A stretch of DNA of 64,000 nucleotides from Holophagales bacterium (GTDB lineage: Bacteria > Acidobacteriota > Thermoanaerobaculia > UBA5066), in NCBI GenBank assembly GCA_016714815.1, contig JADKBZ010000009.1, positions 1 through 64,000 on the forward strand, given 5' to 3'. Under the pieces are notes generated by a model. The model ran no database searches. It saw only the letters and a list, made by a program, of their open reading frames with translations, and was not told the DNA's origin. The position numbers and the translations under genes were made by a program. Shown one piece after another: positions 1 to 8,130 of this stretch. Each line of letters begins with the position of its first letter. Position 1 is the stretch's first letter.

Positions 1-2
1 TG

Positions 3-17
3 AGACGCCATCTGTCG
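3..17 (+). promoter_or_regulatory. Degenerate copy of a 15-base shared motif
   Basis: Positions 4-16 match 13 bases of the imperfect palindrome GGACRCCATCTGTCC that also occurs at 4916-4930 and, on the other strand, at 16281-16295. This copy has AGAC and GTCG at its ends. It lies about 100 bases upstream of the YhaO-like gene. All three copies are intergenic, so a shared regulator site or a small structured element is possible. Function is inferred only. Confidence 0.3.
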
Positions 18-113
18 GACGGTTGCCCGTACGATGGCCCTCGCGTGGCGCGCAGCCCCGGCTGACACGCCGGAGCCGCCCGCCACGAACGACGACCCTG
101 GAGGAGACGCAGG

Positions 114-1373
114 ATGAAGCTCGTCCACGCGGCGGACATCCACCTCGACAGCCCGCTCCGGGGGCTCGACCGGTACGACGGCGCGCCGAGCGCGGACCTG
201 CGCGTCGCGACGCGGCGGGCGTTCGTGAACCTCGTCGACCACTGCCTCGAGGAGCGCGTCGACGCGCTGCTCCTCGCGGGCGACGTGTACGACGGCGACT
301 GGCAGGACTTCAACACGGGCCTCTTCTTCGTCAAGCAGCTCGCGCGGCTCCGCGAGGCGGGGATCCGGGTCTGGGCCGTCCTCGGCAACCACGACGCCGC
401 GAGCGTCATCACGCGCCGGCTGAAGCTGCCCGAGAACGTCACGCTCCTCTCCCACGACGCGCCCCAGACCTCCGTCGACGAGCGGCTCGGCCTCGCGGTG
501 CACGGCCAGAGCTTCGCGAAGAGGGACGTCGGCGAGGACCTCGCCGCGGCCTACCCGCGGGCCCTCCCGGGCCTCCTGAACGTCGGCCTCCTCCACACGG
601 CGCTCGCCGGCCGGCCCGAGCACGCCCCCTACGCCCCGACGACGGCGGACCGCCTCGCCTCGAAGGGGTACGCGTACTGGGCGCTCGGCCACGTGCACCG
701 CGCCGAGGTGGTCTCGCGCGACCCGTGGATCGTCTTCCCCGGGAACCTCCAGGGGCGCAGCGTCCGCGAGACGGGCGAGAAGGGGTTCGTCGTCGTCACC
801 GCGGAAGGGACGGAGGTGAGGTCGGTCGAGCCGGTCGCCGCCGACGTGGCCCGCTGGCACGACCTCTCCGTGGACGTCTCCCCCGCCCGCAGCCCCGACG
901 ACGCGGCGACGCTCGTCCAGCGCGCGCTCGAGGCGGCCGCGGGCGCGAGCTCGGGGCGGCTCGTCGCCGCGCGGGTGCGGCTGACGGGGCGCGGGCCGGT
1001 GCACGTGGCGCTGGTGCGCGACCTGGCGGCGACGGAGGCGAGCGTGAGGGCCGCCGCCGCGGACGTGAGCGGGGAGGTCTGGGTGGAGAAGGTCGTCGTC
1101 CGGACGCTTCCCGAGGTCGACCTCGCGAAGGCGCGGGAGCGGAGGGACGCGCTCGGGCACGTGGCCCGCACCGTCCACGACGCGGCCTTGGACCCGGAGA
1201 CGCTGAAGGCCCTCGCGGAGGAGCTGCGCCCGCTCCTCGAGAAGCTCCCGGCCGGCCTCGGGGAGGACGGGCGGCTGTTCGACGCGGCGGAGCCGGGAAA
1301 GGTGGAGGCGTTCCTCGCCGAGGTGGAGGCGACGCTGGTGCCGATGCTCGTCGAGGGGGAGGAGCGGCCGTGA
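114..1373 (+). CDS. YhaO/SbcD-type metallophosphoesterase (DNA repair exonuclease subunit)
   Basis: Predicted Mre11/SbcD-like nuclease of the YhaO branch, 419 residues. The calcineurin-type metal ligands are all visible: D8-x-H10 near the start, GDVYD at 56-60, GNHD at 91-94, a histidine in VGLLHT, and GHVH followed by FPGN. The C-terminal third is the usual capping region. The start is set by a strong GGAGGAG 7 bases before the ATG. The stop overlaps the GTG of the following YhaN-like ATPase by 4 bases, so the two are translationally coupled and should form one nuclease-ATPase complex acting on DNA ends. YhaO/YhaN pairs are known as SbcCD relatives whose exact substrate is unsettled. Family assignment is firm; the physiological role is inferred. 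Confidence 0.9.
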   Translation: MKLVHAADIHLDSPLRGLDRYDGAPSADLRVATRRAFVNLVDHCLEERVDALLLAGDVYDGDWQDFNTGLFFVKQLARLREAGIRVWAVLGNHDAASVITRRLKLPENVTLLSHDAPQTSVDERLGLAVHGQSFAKRDVGEDLAAAYPRALPGLLNVGLLHTALAGRPEHAPYAPTTADRLASKGYAYWALGHVHRAEVVSRDPWIVFPGNLQGRSVRETGEKGFVVVTAEGTEVRSVEPVAADVARWHDLSVDVSPARSPDDAATLVQRALEAAAGASSGRLVAARVRLTGRGPVHVALVRDLAATEASVRAAAADVSGEVWVEKVVVRTLPEVDLAKARERRDALGHVARTVHDAALDPETLKALAEELRPLLEKLPAGLGEDGRLFDAAEPGKVEAFLAEVEATLVPMLVEGEERP

Positions 1374-4300
1374 GGCTCGACCGCCTCGACCTCGTCGCCT
1401 ACGGCCCCTTCACGAACGTCTCGATCGACTTCGACCGGGCGGCGGGCCTGCACGTCGTCTTCGGGCCGAACGAGGCCGGCAAGTCGTCGGCGCTCCGGGC
1501 CGTCGGCGACCTCCTCTTCGGAGTCCCCGCGCAGACGGCCGACAACTTCCTGCACCCCTACGACGCCCTCCGGATCCGCGCCTCGATCTCGGCGCGCGAC
1601 GGCCGGACGCTCGAGCTCGTCCGCCGCAAGGGGCGGAGCGGAAGCGACCTCCTCGACGCGGCCGGGCACGCGCTGGCGCGCGACGTCCTCGTTCCGTTCC
1701 TCGGGGGCGCCGAGCGGGACTTCTTCGAGCGGAGCTTCGGCCTCGACCCCGGGCGGCTCGCCGAGGGGGCGATGGACCTCCTCCGGAGCGGAGGCGACGT
1801 CGGCCGGGCGGTGCTGCAGGCCACGTCCGGCCTCTCGGGGCTCTCGGCGCGGCTGGACGCGATCGAGGCGGAGGCGGGGAACCTCTTCAGGGAGAGGGGC
1901 AAGACGCAGGCGATCAACGCGTCCCTCGCCCGGCTGAAGGAGCTGGAGCGGGAGACGAAGGAGCAGAGCCAGAGCGCGGAGTCGTGGAGGAGCCTCGACG
2001 AGGAGCTCGCGAAGGTCCGGCTGGAGGTGGCGCGGCTCCTCGAGCTGCGGACGGCGAACGAGGTGGAATGGCAGAGGCTCTCGCGCATCCAGCGGGCGCT
2101 CCCGCTCCTCGCGCGCCGGGCCCGGGCGCAGTCGGCGCTGGAACGGCTCGCCTCTGTCCCCGTCCTCTCCGCCGAGTTCGACCGGACGGGGCAGCTGGCC
2201 CGCGAGGAGCTGCTCCGGGCCGCGACGGCCGAGGAGGGCCTCGCGCGCGACGTGGAGAGCCTCGAGAAGGAGGTCTCGCGGTTCCCCGAGGCCGGAAAGA
2301 TCCTCGAGCGCGCGGCGCGGATCGAGGAGCTGCACCTCGAGTGCGGGACGATGCGCGAGTTCCTGAAGGACCTGCCGAAGCGCGACGCGGAGCTGCGGGA
2401 GGCGACCGCGCAGGCGGCGCGCCTCGCCGCGGAGATCGCGCCCGCGCTCGGTCTCGACGCCCTCCTCGAGGCGCCCCCGTCCCGGCCCGCGCGCAAGGCG
2501 CTCCGGGCGAGCGCCGGCAGGGCTCGGGGCCTGCGGGACAGCCTCGCCCGCGAGGAGCGTGAGCTCGCCGCCGCCCGCGAGTCGATCCGCGCGGCGAAGG
2601 AGAAGCTCTCGTCGCTCGGGCCGGCCGTCGACCCGGCGCCCCTGGCGAAGGCCCTGCAGGACTGCCGGCGGGGCGGCGACCCCGTGGAGGGCGTCGAGAA
2701 GGCGGAGAGAGCGGAGAGGAAGGCGCGGAAGGCGCTGGACGAGTCGCTCGCGTCGCTCCCGGGCTGGGCGCCGCGCGGGGCGGACGCGCTCGCGGCGCTC
2801 GCCGTACCCGCCAGAGGCGCTGATCGACGCGTTCCAGAAGCGGTTCGCCGCGCTCGAGAAGGACGAGGGCGACCTCGCGAGCGCGCGCTCTTCGCTCGCC
2901 GCGCAGCGGGCGGACCTGGAGTCCGAGAGAGGGAGGCTCGCCGCCCGCGGCGCGCTGCCGACGCGGGAGGCCGTGGGCGGCGCCCGGGAGAGGCGGACGA
3001 AGGGCTGGAGGCTCGTCCGTCGCGTCTACGTCGAGCGGGAGCCGGGGGCCGAGGACGAGGCGCGCCTCTTCGACCCGGAGCGCCCGCTCGTCGAGGCGTT
3101 CGAGCGTTCGGTGGAGGCGGCGGACGGCGCCGCCGACCGGCTCGTGGACTCGGCCGCGATCGCCGCGGAGGACGCGGAGCTGGTCCGGCAGCTGCGGAAG
3201 ATCGACGAGGCGCTCGCGGAGTGCGGCCGCCGGGGCGAGGAGCTCGGCGCGCGCCGCTCCGCTCTCGAGAGCGAGTGGCGCGCCGCCTGGCCCGCCGACG
3301 GCGTCCCGCCCGGCCCGCCGGCCGCGATGAAGGAGTGGCTGCGGGCGAGGAGCCGGACGCTGGAGCACCTGGAGGCGCAACGCGCCGCCGCGGCCGAGGT
3401 CGACGTCGCACGCTCGGCTCTCGACCGGGCGCGCGGGGCACTCGTCGCGGCCGCGGCGCTCGTCCGCCCCGGCGGCCCTCCGCCGCCCGCCGCGTACCTG
3501 GCGGCGGAAGCGTTCGTCGAGGAGATGAGGCGGGGGCTCGAGAAGGCCTCCGTCGAGAGGGGAAAGCTGGAAGCGGCGATCGAGACGGCGACGGCGAAGG
3601 CCGCGTCGCTCGAAGCGGCGGCCGCGCAGGCCCGCGCCGCCCTCGAGGAGTGGAAGGCCTCGTGGGGCGAGGAGGTCCGGGTCCTCTGGCGCCCCGCGAC
3701 CGTCTCGACCGAGGAGGTGGAGGGCATTCTGGAAGCCTGCGACGAGTTCGACGCCCTGGCGGGCCGGGTGCCGGGGCTTCGGGACCGCGTGCAGAAGATG
3801 CAGAGCCGCCTCGAGGAATTCGCCGCGTCGGTCGGCACGCTCTGCTCGGAGGTCGCCCCCGACCTTCGGCAGTCCGAAGCCGTCGTGGCCGCCGCTGCCC
3901 TGCACGAGCGTCTGGCCGCCGAGCGGGAGGCCGAGGGGAAGCGCGCGCGGGACCGCGAGAGCTCGCGAAGCGCCGCGTGAAGCTCGCGGAGGAGCGCGGG
4001 AAGGGCGAGGCCGCACGCCGGAAGGTGGAGGCGATCTGCCGCGAGGCCGGATGCGCGGGCGAGGCGGAGCTCTCGGCCCGCCTCGAGCAGCTCGCCGAGA
4101 AGCGCGGCGTTCTGAAGGAGCTCGAGCAGGCGGAGAACGAGCTGGTGTCGGTCGGCGCCGGCCGCTCTCCCGCCGACCTCGCAGCCGAGTGCGCCGGCGT
4201 GGACGGCGACGCCCTCCCGGCGCTCCTCGAGAAGGCGGGGGACGAGCGGAAGGAGCTCGACGCGAAGATCGGCACGCAACACAGGCGCGAGGGCGAGCTG

Positions 4301-4882
4301 GGGCAAAGCCTCGAGGCCGCCAACGGCGGGGATGCGGCCGCCACGCGCGGGCAGGAGGCCGCGGGCGTCCGCGCGCGGATCGAGGAGGACGCCCGGCGCT
4401 GGCTGCGGCTCCGGGCCTGTGCGTTCCTCCTCCGGCGCGCGATCGACGGCTGGAGGAGGGAGAACCAGGACCCGCTCCTCGTCGAGGCGACGCAGCTTTT
4501 CTCCTCGCTGACGGGTGGGCGCTTCGTCTCGCTCCTCGCGGAGGTCGACGACGACGGGAACCCGGTGATCGTCGCCGAGCGGGCCGAGGGGCGCCGCGTC
4601 CCGATGTCCGGCCTGAGCGACGGCACGCGCGACCAGCTCTTCCTCGCCCTCCGTCTCGCCTCCGTGAGGCGCTGGGCGAAGGACGCCGAGCCGCTCCCCT
4701 TCGTCGCCGACGACCTCCTCGTCTCCTTCGACGACGAGAGGGCCGCGGCGGCGCTGAAGACGCTCGCGGAGTTCGGAAGGGAGGTGCAGGTGATTCTCTT
4801 CACCCACCACCGCCACGTCGTCGACCTCGCGAAGGCCCACCTCGCGCCGGACGTTTTCCGGGTGCACGAGCTGAGGGGATGA
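1370..4882 (+). CDS. YhaN/SbcC-like AAA ATPase, reading frame broken twice
   Basis: Long SMC/Rad50-like ATPase paired with the upstream nuclease. The GTG start overlaps its stop. Residues 1-60 hold the N-terminal ATPase lobe with the P-loop GPNEAGKSS at 32-40. The middle is an alanine, arginine and glutamate-rich coiled coil. The C-terminal lobe has a signature-like LSDGTRDQLFLALRLA followed by a Walker B region PFVADDLLVSFDD and a histidine-rich FTHHRH switch. The frame is interrupted twice: about 2807-2809 looks like one extra C (ACCC) and about 3955-3965 looks like one missing base. Correcting both gives an uninterrupted protein of about 1170 residues, normal for the family. Because both flanks and the 1.15-kb middle segment remain conserved in sense, sequencing error is more likely than decay. 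Confidence 0.85.
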   Translation: MRLDRLDLVAYGPFTNVSIDFDRAAGLHVVFGPNEAGKSSALRAVGDLLFGVPAQTADNFLHPYDALRIRASISARDGRTLELVRRKGRSGSDLLDAAGHALARDVLVPFLGGAERDFFERSFGLDPGRLAEGAMDLLRSGGDVGRAVLQATSGLSGLSARLDAIEAEAGNLFRERGKTQAINASLARLKELERETKEQSQSAESWRSLDEELAKVRLEVARLLELRTANEVEWQRLSRIQRALPLLARRARAQSALERLASVPVLSAEFDRTGQLAREELLRAATAEEGLARDVESLEKEVSRFPEAGKILERAARIEELHLECGTMREFLKDLPKRDAELREATAQAARLAAEIAPALGLDALLEAPPSRPARKALRASAGRARGLRDSLAREERELAAARESIRAAKEKLSSLGPAVDPAPLAKALQDCRRGGDPVEGVEKAERAERKARKALDESLASLPGWAPRGADALAALAVPARGADRRVPEAVRRAREGRGRPRERALFARRAAGGPGVREREARRPRRAADAGGRGRRPGEADEGLEARPSRLRRAGAGGRGRGAPLRPGAPARRGVRAFGGGGGRRRRPARGLGRDRRGGRGAGPAAAEDRRGARGVRPPGRGARRAPLRSRERVARRLARRRRPARPAGRDEGVAAGEEPDAGAPGGATRRRGRGRRRTLGSRPGARGTRRGRGARPPRRPSAARRVPGGGSVRRGDEAGAREGLRREGKAGSGDRDGDGEGRVARSGGRAGPRRPRGVEGLVGRGGPGPLAPRDRLDRGGGGHSGSLRRVRRPGGPGAGASGPRAEDAEPPRGIRRVGRHALLGGRPRPSAVRSRRGRRCPARASGRRAGGRGEARAGPRELAKRRVKLAEERGKGEAARRKVEAICREAGCAGEAELSARLEQLAEKRGVLKELEQAENELVSVGAGRSPADLAAECAGVDGDALPALLEKAGDERKELDAKIGTQHRREGELGQSLEAANGGDAAATRGQEAAGVRARIEEDARRWLRLRACAFLLRRAIDGWRRENQDPLLVEATQLFSSLTGGRFVSLLAEVDDDGNPVIVAERAEGRRVPMSGLSDGTRDQLFLALRLASVRRWAKDAEPLPFVADDLLVSFDDERAAAALKTLAEFGREVQVILFTHHRHVVDLAKAHLAPDVFRVHELRG

Positions 4883-4902
4883 GGGGCTGAGGGGGGCGGT
4901 TG

Positions 4903-4946
4903 GGTCGGGTCGCACGGACGCCATCTGTCCGTAGCGCGGCCCGACC
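4903..4946. promoter_or_regulatory. Long intergenic hairpin containing the shared 15-base motif
   Basis: Between the YhaN-like gene and the Sel1 gene, GGTCGGG (4903-4909) pairs with CCCGACC (4940-4946), CGC with GCG, and ACGGAC (4914-4919) with GTCCGT (4927-4932), around the 7-base loop GCCATCT. The top of the stem is the exact motif GGACGCCATCTGTCC (4916-4930). There is no U-run after it, so it is not a classical terminator. It could be a transcript-end stem or a regulator site for the Sel1 gene 40 bases downstream. Confidence 0.45.
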
Positions 4947-4987
4947 TTGAGAGCGTCGTTGTTCAGAGGCGGAAAACGGAGGCCCAG

Positions 4988-6052
4988 ATGTTCAACGTCG
5001 CCACCAGTCGGGACCCCGAGGTCGCCCGGGCGCTGAAGGAGCTCTACAAGAGCGTCCTCGACACGCTCGTCTCGCTCGTCGAGAACGGAGACGGGAAGGA
5101 GCCGCCCGCCGCCGTGCGAAACACGCACGGGAGCCGGACGCTCGGGTGGCGGCTCTCCGGCGCGCGGGGAGCCGCTTGCGGGGAGTGCGGCTGCGACCGG
5201 TTCACCTACGAGCCCGAGGGCGAGGGGGTGGCCTTCGAGTTCTGCCCCGCGTGCTGGTCGATGCGGGGCGAGGACCGCGTCCGCGAGGCGACGTTCGAGG
5301 TCGGCAGGGAGCTCGAGAAGAGAGTGCGCGACCTTCCGCCCGGGATGAGTCTGTCGCTGAACGTCGGGGGCGAGGAGCTTCCCCTCGGCCCTCCCCGGGC
5401 GCCGGGCCCGCCTTGCGGGGACCGGGAGGCGATGGAGAGCTATCGCACCGTGGCGCGGACGCCTCTCGAGATCGGCCGGCAGGTGTGGATGGGCCGGATG
5501 GCGTTCGAGGGGACGGACGACGTGACGCGGGACTACCGGGAGGCGAGGCGGTGGTTCGAGCTCGCGGCGCGGTGGGGGCACGGGGAGGCGCTCTCGATGC
5601 TCGGCCTCATGGCGCTCCACGGGCTCGGGGGGCGTCGCGACGCCGGGAAGGCCGTCGAGCTCTGCCGGCAGGCCGCCGAGCGCGGGTACGCGAGAGCCGA
5701 GACCGGCATGGGCCGCCTCTGCTGGGACGGGGAAGCCGTGCCGGAGGACCGGGCCGCCGCGATGGAGTGGTGGCGGCGCGCGGCCCGGCAGAAGGACGCC
5801 GAGGCGCAGCTCTGGCTCGGCAACGCGCTGATCCGCGGCGACGGGGTCGCGCGCGACGCGGGCGCGGGGCTGGCGCTGGTGCGCGAGGCGGCGGAGTCGG
5901 GAGATGCGGACGCGCAGGGGTACCTGGGCGTCGTGCTGCTCGAGGGGCGCGCCGGGCCGCCCGACGCGCGGGAGGCGCGGGAGTGGCTGGCGAAGGCCGC
6001 CGGGCAGGGGAACGAGGGGGCGGGGAAGAGGCTCGCGGGGATTGGCGGGTGA
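4988..6052 (+). CDS. Sel1-repeat protein with an N-terminal zinc-ribbon-like segment
   Basis: 354 residues. Residues about 55-90 contain two CxxC pairs (CGEC and CPAC about 24 residues apart), consistent with a small zinc ribbon. From about residue 150 to the end there are four to five Sel1-like TPR repeats, recognisable by the recurring A-x-x-W-x-x-x-A-A pattern (ARRWFELAARWG, AMEWWRRAARQ, AREWLAKAAGQG) and the LG-x-x-x-x-x-G-x-G turns. Sel1 proteins scaffold protein interactions; no enzymatic motif is seen. No signal peptide, so probably cytoplasmic. The ATG follows a GGAGG (spacing about 5). It is a single gene, preceded by the hairpin at 4903-4946. The partner is unknown. Confidence 0.8.
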   Translation: MFNVATSRDPEVARALKELYKSVLDTLVSLVENGDGKEPPAAVRNTHGSRTLGWRLSGARGAACGECGCDRFTYEPEGEGVAFEFCPACWSMRGEDRVREATFEVGRELEKRVRDLPPGMSLSLNVGGEELPLGPPRAPGPPCGDREAMESYRTVARTPLEIGRQVWMGRMAFEGTDDVTRDYREARRWFELAARWGHGEALSMLGLMALHGLGGRRDAGKAVELCRQAAERGYARAETGMGRLCWDGEAVPEDRAAAMEWWRRAARQKDAEAQLWLGNALIRGDGVARDAGAGLALVREAAESGDADAQGYLGVVLLEGRAGPPDAREAREWLAKAAGQGNEGAGKRLAGIGG

Positions 6053-6108
6053 CTGACGAGGCGCTCGGTGTCGCAGTGGACCTCGATGCGTTCCGGTAGT
6101 CTCGTCCC

Positions 6109-6321
6109 GTGCATCGAATCCTCCACGCCGAAGTCGATTCCGACGGCAACATTCGTCCCGTCGAGCCGATCGACCTGCCTGCAGGTTCGCGCGTCCTCGT
6201 GACGGTCACGCCGGATGACATGCCCTCTGAGACCGCTCTTCTCAGCGAGGCGGCTCTCGGTACCGACCGGGACCGGCCCGAGGAAGACGCAGCGTGGTCA
6301 CACCTGCACCCGGCGTCGTAG
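6109..6321 (+). CDS. Small antitoxin-like protein (AF2212/DUF104-like N-terminus)
   Basis: 70 residues starting at GTG. The N-terminal half (residues 1-35) has the short beta-strand pattern of DUF104/AF2212-like antitoxins (HAEVDSDGNIRPVEPIDLP, then RVLVTVTP). The C-terminal half reads LLSEAALGTDRDRPEEDAAW, a pattern typical of antitoxins that overlap a PemK/MazF toxin. The toxin reading frame does begin within its 3' end at 6294 but is truncated. No ribosome binding site is seen; a TAGTCT box at 6097-6102 ends 6 bases before the start, suggesting a leaderless message. Antitoxin call is probable, based on sequence pattern and overlap only. Confidence 0.6.
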   Translation: MHRILHAEVDSDGNIRPVEPIDLPAGSRVLVTVTPDDMPSETALLSEAALGTDRDRPEEDAAWSHLHPAS

Positions 6322-6359
6322 TCATCGTCCGGTTTCCCGTCTCCAACCTCTCCCGCTGA
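6294..6359 (+). pseudogene. N-terminal remnant of a PemK/MazF-type toxin
   Basis: A GTG at 6294 opens a 21-codon frame overlapping the last 28 bases of the antitoxin gene. It reads V-V-T-P-A-P-G-V-V-V-I-V-R-F-P-V-S-N-L-S-R then stops. This matches the start of MazF/PemK toxins, which typically read G-D-V-V-L-V-x-F-P-F-x-D-L-S. None of the three frames downstream continues the fold (the usual K-R-R-P-A-L-V-L is absent), so the toxin seems lost by deletion, leaving the antitoxin behind. The fragment is short, so confidence is moderate. Confidence 0.45.
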
Positions 6360-6461
6360 CGACCGGGGAAGTGCCCTGAGAATCGCCTTTCGCCTCCAGC
6401 GCGCCCTTCCGCCCACCGGGCCGGTGGGGCAAGATCCGGCCCCAATCAGGGAGGACGTACC

Positions 6462-7100
6462 ATGGGGGGAAGCAAGCACGGCGTGATCTGCAAGACGCGC
6501 GTCGGATCCAAGTGGATCGACGGCGGGACGCTCTGCCGCACGCGATCGAGCGCGCCGGGGCCGCTCGGCATGATGCTCTCGATGGTGATGGGGGGGACGC
6601 CCGTCGAGGACGAGGCGACCCGGAAGAAGCGGGAGGACGACAAGGAAGCGGCGCGGCAGAGGGCCGAGGATGAGACGCTTCTGAAGTGGAACGTCGAGCT
6701 GATCGCGAGCTCGCCGTTCGGGAAATCGGCGGAAGGCGTGAAGGTCGTCCGGGCCCTCCGCGCGTACCTCGGGAAGCGGCAGGTGCTCTACGGCGGGACG
6801 CTCGAAGACAGCCGGGCGGACTGGGACAGCGAGACGATCCGGCTAAACGACAACTACCGCGGGAAGGGGCTGCAGACGATCGTCGAGCTCGTGCACGAGG
6901 GCTCCCACGTCGCCTGGCGGGGCGGCCACCTGAAGCCGAAGGACCCGGAGGCGGCGCGGCTGGACGACGAGGCCGACGAGACGCTCGCCCGGAAGAACCA
7001 GCTTGCCATCTACACCTGGCTCCGGGCGAACAAGGGCTGGCTGGAGGACGAGGGGCTCGAGAGGCGGCTCCAGCGCACGGGCGGGCACTCGGGCGGGTAG
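6462..7100 (+). CDS. Unknown protein with an HExxH motif (possible metallopeptidase)
   Basis: 212 residues, not recognised as a named family. Residues 1-45 are glycine and cysteine containing with a hydrophobic LGMMLSMVMGG patch; 48-75 are highly charged and likely helical. Residues about 125-150 read E-T-I-R-L-N-D-N-Y followed by a helix with HEGSH at 145-149, a zinc-binding HExxH arrangement, and the conserved-looking sequence E-L-V-H-E-G-S-H-V-A-W. A D-D-E-A-D-E helix about 20 residues later could supply the third ligand, as in gluzincin-like peptidases. The start follows GGGAGGA. It sits between two toxin-antitoxin loci, so an effector or toxin role is possible. The enzymatic call is inference from the motif only. 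Confidence 0.5.
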   Translation: MGGSKHGVICKTRVGSKWIDGGTLCRTRSSAPGPLGMMLSMVMGGTPVEDEATRKKREDDKEAARQRAEDETLLKWNVELIASSPFGKSAEGVKVVRALRAYLGKRQVLYGGTLEDSRADWDSETIRLNDNYRGKGLQTIVELVHEGSHVAWRGGHLKPKDPEAARLDDEADETLARKNQLAIYTWLRANKGWLEDEGLERRLQRTGGHSGG

Positions 7101-7148
7101 CGCGAGGGCCGCGCCCTGTCACTCCCCCTGGGAAAGAGGCTCGCCAGA

Positions 7149-7167
7149 ACGTACGGAAAAACGTACG
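7149..7167 (+). promoter_or_regulatory. Paired ACGTACG sites upstream of the YefM/YoeB operon
   Basis: Two identical ACGTACG heptamers, each containing the self-complementary CGTACG, lie at 7149-7155 and 7161-7167, 12 bases apart centre to centre, separated by an A-rich linker. They end 15 bases before the antitoxin ATG. YefM/Phd-type antitoxins bind paired palindromes in their own promoters, so this is the likely autoregulatory operator. Binding is inferred. Confidence 0.5.
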
Positions 7168-7182
7168 ATAGACGTGGAGTCG

Positions 7183-7428
7183 ATGATGACGACGATCACC
7201 GTCAGTGAAGCGCGCACGCGCCTTTACGGTCTGCTCGACGAGACCGCGGAGTCGCACGAACCGATCCAGATCCGCGGGAAGCGAAACAGCGCCGTCCTGG
7301 TCTCGGAAGAGGACTGGCGGGCCATCTCCGAGACTCTGCATCTCGTCTCGCTCCCGGGCGTGGCGGCCTCGATCCGGAAGGGGCTGAAGACTCCCGTCGG
7401 AAAGTGCGCGGACGAACCGGGCTGGTGA
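7183..7428 (+). CDS. YefM/Phd-family antitoxin
   Basis: 81 residues beginning at the first of two adjacent ATG codons, preceded by GGAG; the second ATG at 7186 is equally possible. The N-terminus TTITVSEARTRLYGLLDET is the classic Phd/YefM DNA-binding fold, followed by the EPIQIRGKRNSAVLVSEEDW segment typical of YefM. The C-terminal tail, which would wrap the toxin, is IRKGLKTPVGKCADEPGW. The stop overlaps the GTG of the YoeB toxin by 4 bases (GTGA), giving translational coupling. It should repress its own promoter through the paired sites at 7149-7167 and neutralise YoeB. Confidence 0.9.
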   Translation: MMTTITVSEARTRLYGLLDETAESHEPIQIRGKRNSAVLVSEEDWRAISETLHLVSLPGVAASIRKGLKTPVGKCADEPGW

Positions 7429-7694
7429 AGGGCGGCTGGCGGGTCGTCTACACGCCGCAGGCGCAGCGCGACGCGCGCAAGCTCGCCCGGACCGGCCTGC
7501 GGCCACAGGCCGAAAGGCTCCTCGCGATCCTCGCGCGGGATCCCTTCGAGACGCCGCCCAGGTTCGAGAAGCTCGTCGGGCAGCTCTCCGGGGCCTTCTC
7601 GAGACGGATCAACATTCAGCACCGGCTCGTCTACCAGGTGCTCGAGGACGAGAAGACGGTCAAGGTCCTGAGGCTCTTCACGCACTACGAGTGA
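7425..7694 (+). CDS. yoeB: YoeB-type mRNA interferase toxin
   Basis: 89 residues from the GTG that overlaps the antitoxin stop; upstream in-frame starts inside the antitoxin gene are less likely. The sequence is a full-length Txe/YoeB: RRINIQHRLVYQVLED, and ending in FTHYE. The family catalytic set is present by alignment: a glutamate in RFEKLVG, an arginine in QHRLVYQ and the terminal His-Tyr pair in THYE. YoeB cleaves mRNA in the ribosomal A site. It forms an operon with the YefM antitoxin at 7183. No truncation is apparent, so the module should be active. Confidence 0.92.
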   Translation: MKGGWRVVYTPQAQRDARKLARTGLRPQAERLLAILARDPFETPPRFEKLVGQLSGAFSRRINIQHRLVYQVLEDEKTVKVLRLFTHYE

Positions 7695-7755
7695 CGCGAG
7701 AGCACCGTCGCTGACACGGCTCCGGACCGGGTCGGTTCCCGTCGGAGTGTACGCC

Positions 7756-7783
7756 TTGCATCGTTAACCCTAAAGGTTAATAC
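7756..7783 (+). promoter_or_regulatory. Promoter and operator of the HigB/HigA operon
   Basis: A -35-like TTGCAT (7756-7761) and a -10 TAATAC (7778-7783) are 16 bases apart. The inverted repeat TTAACC-CTAAA-GGTTAA (7764-7780) fills the spacer and touches the -10, where a HigA-type repressor would block RNA polymerase. The -10 ends 8 bases before the GTG at 7792, with no ribosome binding site, so the message is probably leaderless. Read directly from sequence; activity inferred. Confidence 0.65.
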
Positions 7784-7791
7784 TGCGATCC

Positions 7792-8130
7792 GTGAGGATC
7801 TCCTTCAGGGAACGGGGACTCGGGGACCTCTGCAATGACGATCACCGCCTTCAACGGGCTTTCGGGCTGAAGGGGAGAAAGAAAGTCCGCGCCAGACTCG
7901 ACGATCTCGCTGCTGCCGAGACCCTCGCAGTCGTTGGGTTCCTACCGGGTGCTCGTTGCGAGGAGCTCAAGGGAGACCGGGCCGGCCAGTTCTCCGTTCG
8001 GGTGCACGACGGGTATCGAATCATCTTCACGCCGGACCACGCACCGGTCCCCGTGAAGCCGGACGGCGGGGTCAACTGGGCCGCCGTTACGGCTATCCAG
8101 ATCCAGTCGATCGAGGACTACCATGACTGA
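7792..8130 (+). CDS. HigB/RelE-superfamily toxin
   Basis: 112 residues from GTG. The C-terminal half has the HigB pattern: GARCEELKGDRAGQFSVRVHDGYRIIFTPD, then I-E-D-Y-H-D at the end, matching RelE-fold ribosome-dependent mRNases of the plasmid-maintenance killer group. It is slightly longer than typical HigB (about 92) because of an insertion between YRIIF and the last strand. It overlaps the following HigA-ImmA gene by 8 bases, toxin first, the gene order characteristic of higBA. The leaderless promoter with an internal palindrome lies immediately upstream. Confidence 0.85.
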   Translation: MRISFRERGLGDLCNDDHRLQRAFGLKGRKKVRARLDDLAAAETLAVVGFLPGARCEELKGDRAGQFSVRVHDGYRIIFTPDHAPVPVKPDGGVNWAAVTAIQIQSIEDYHD

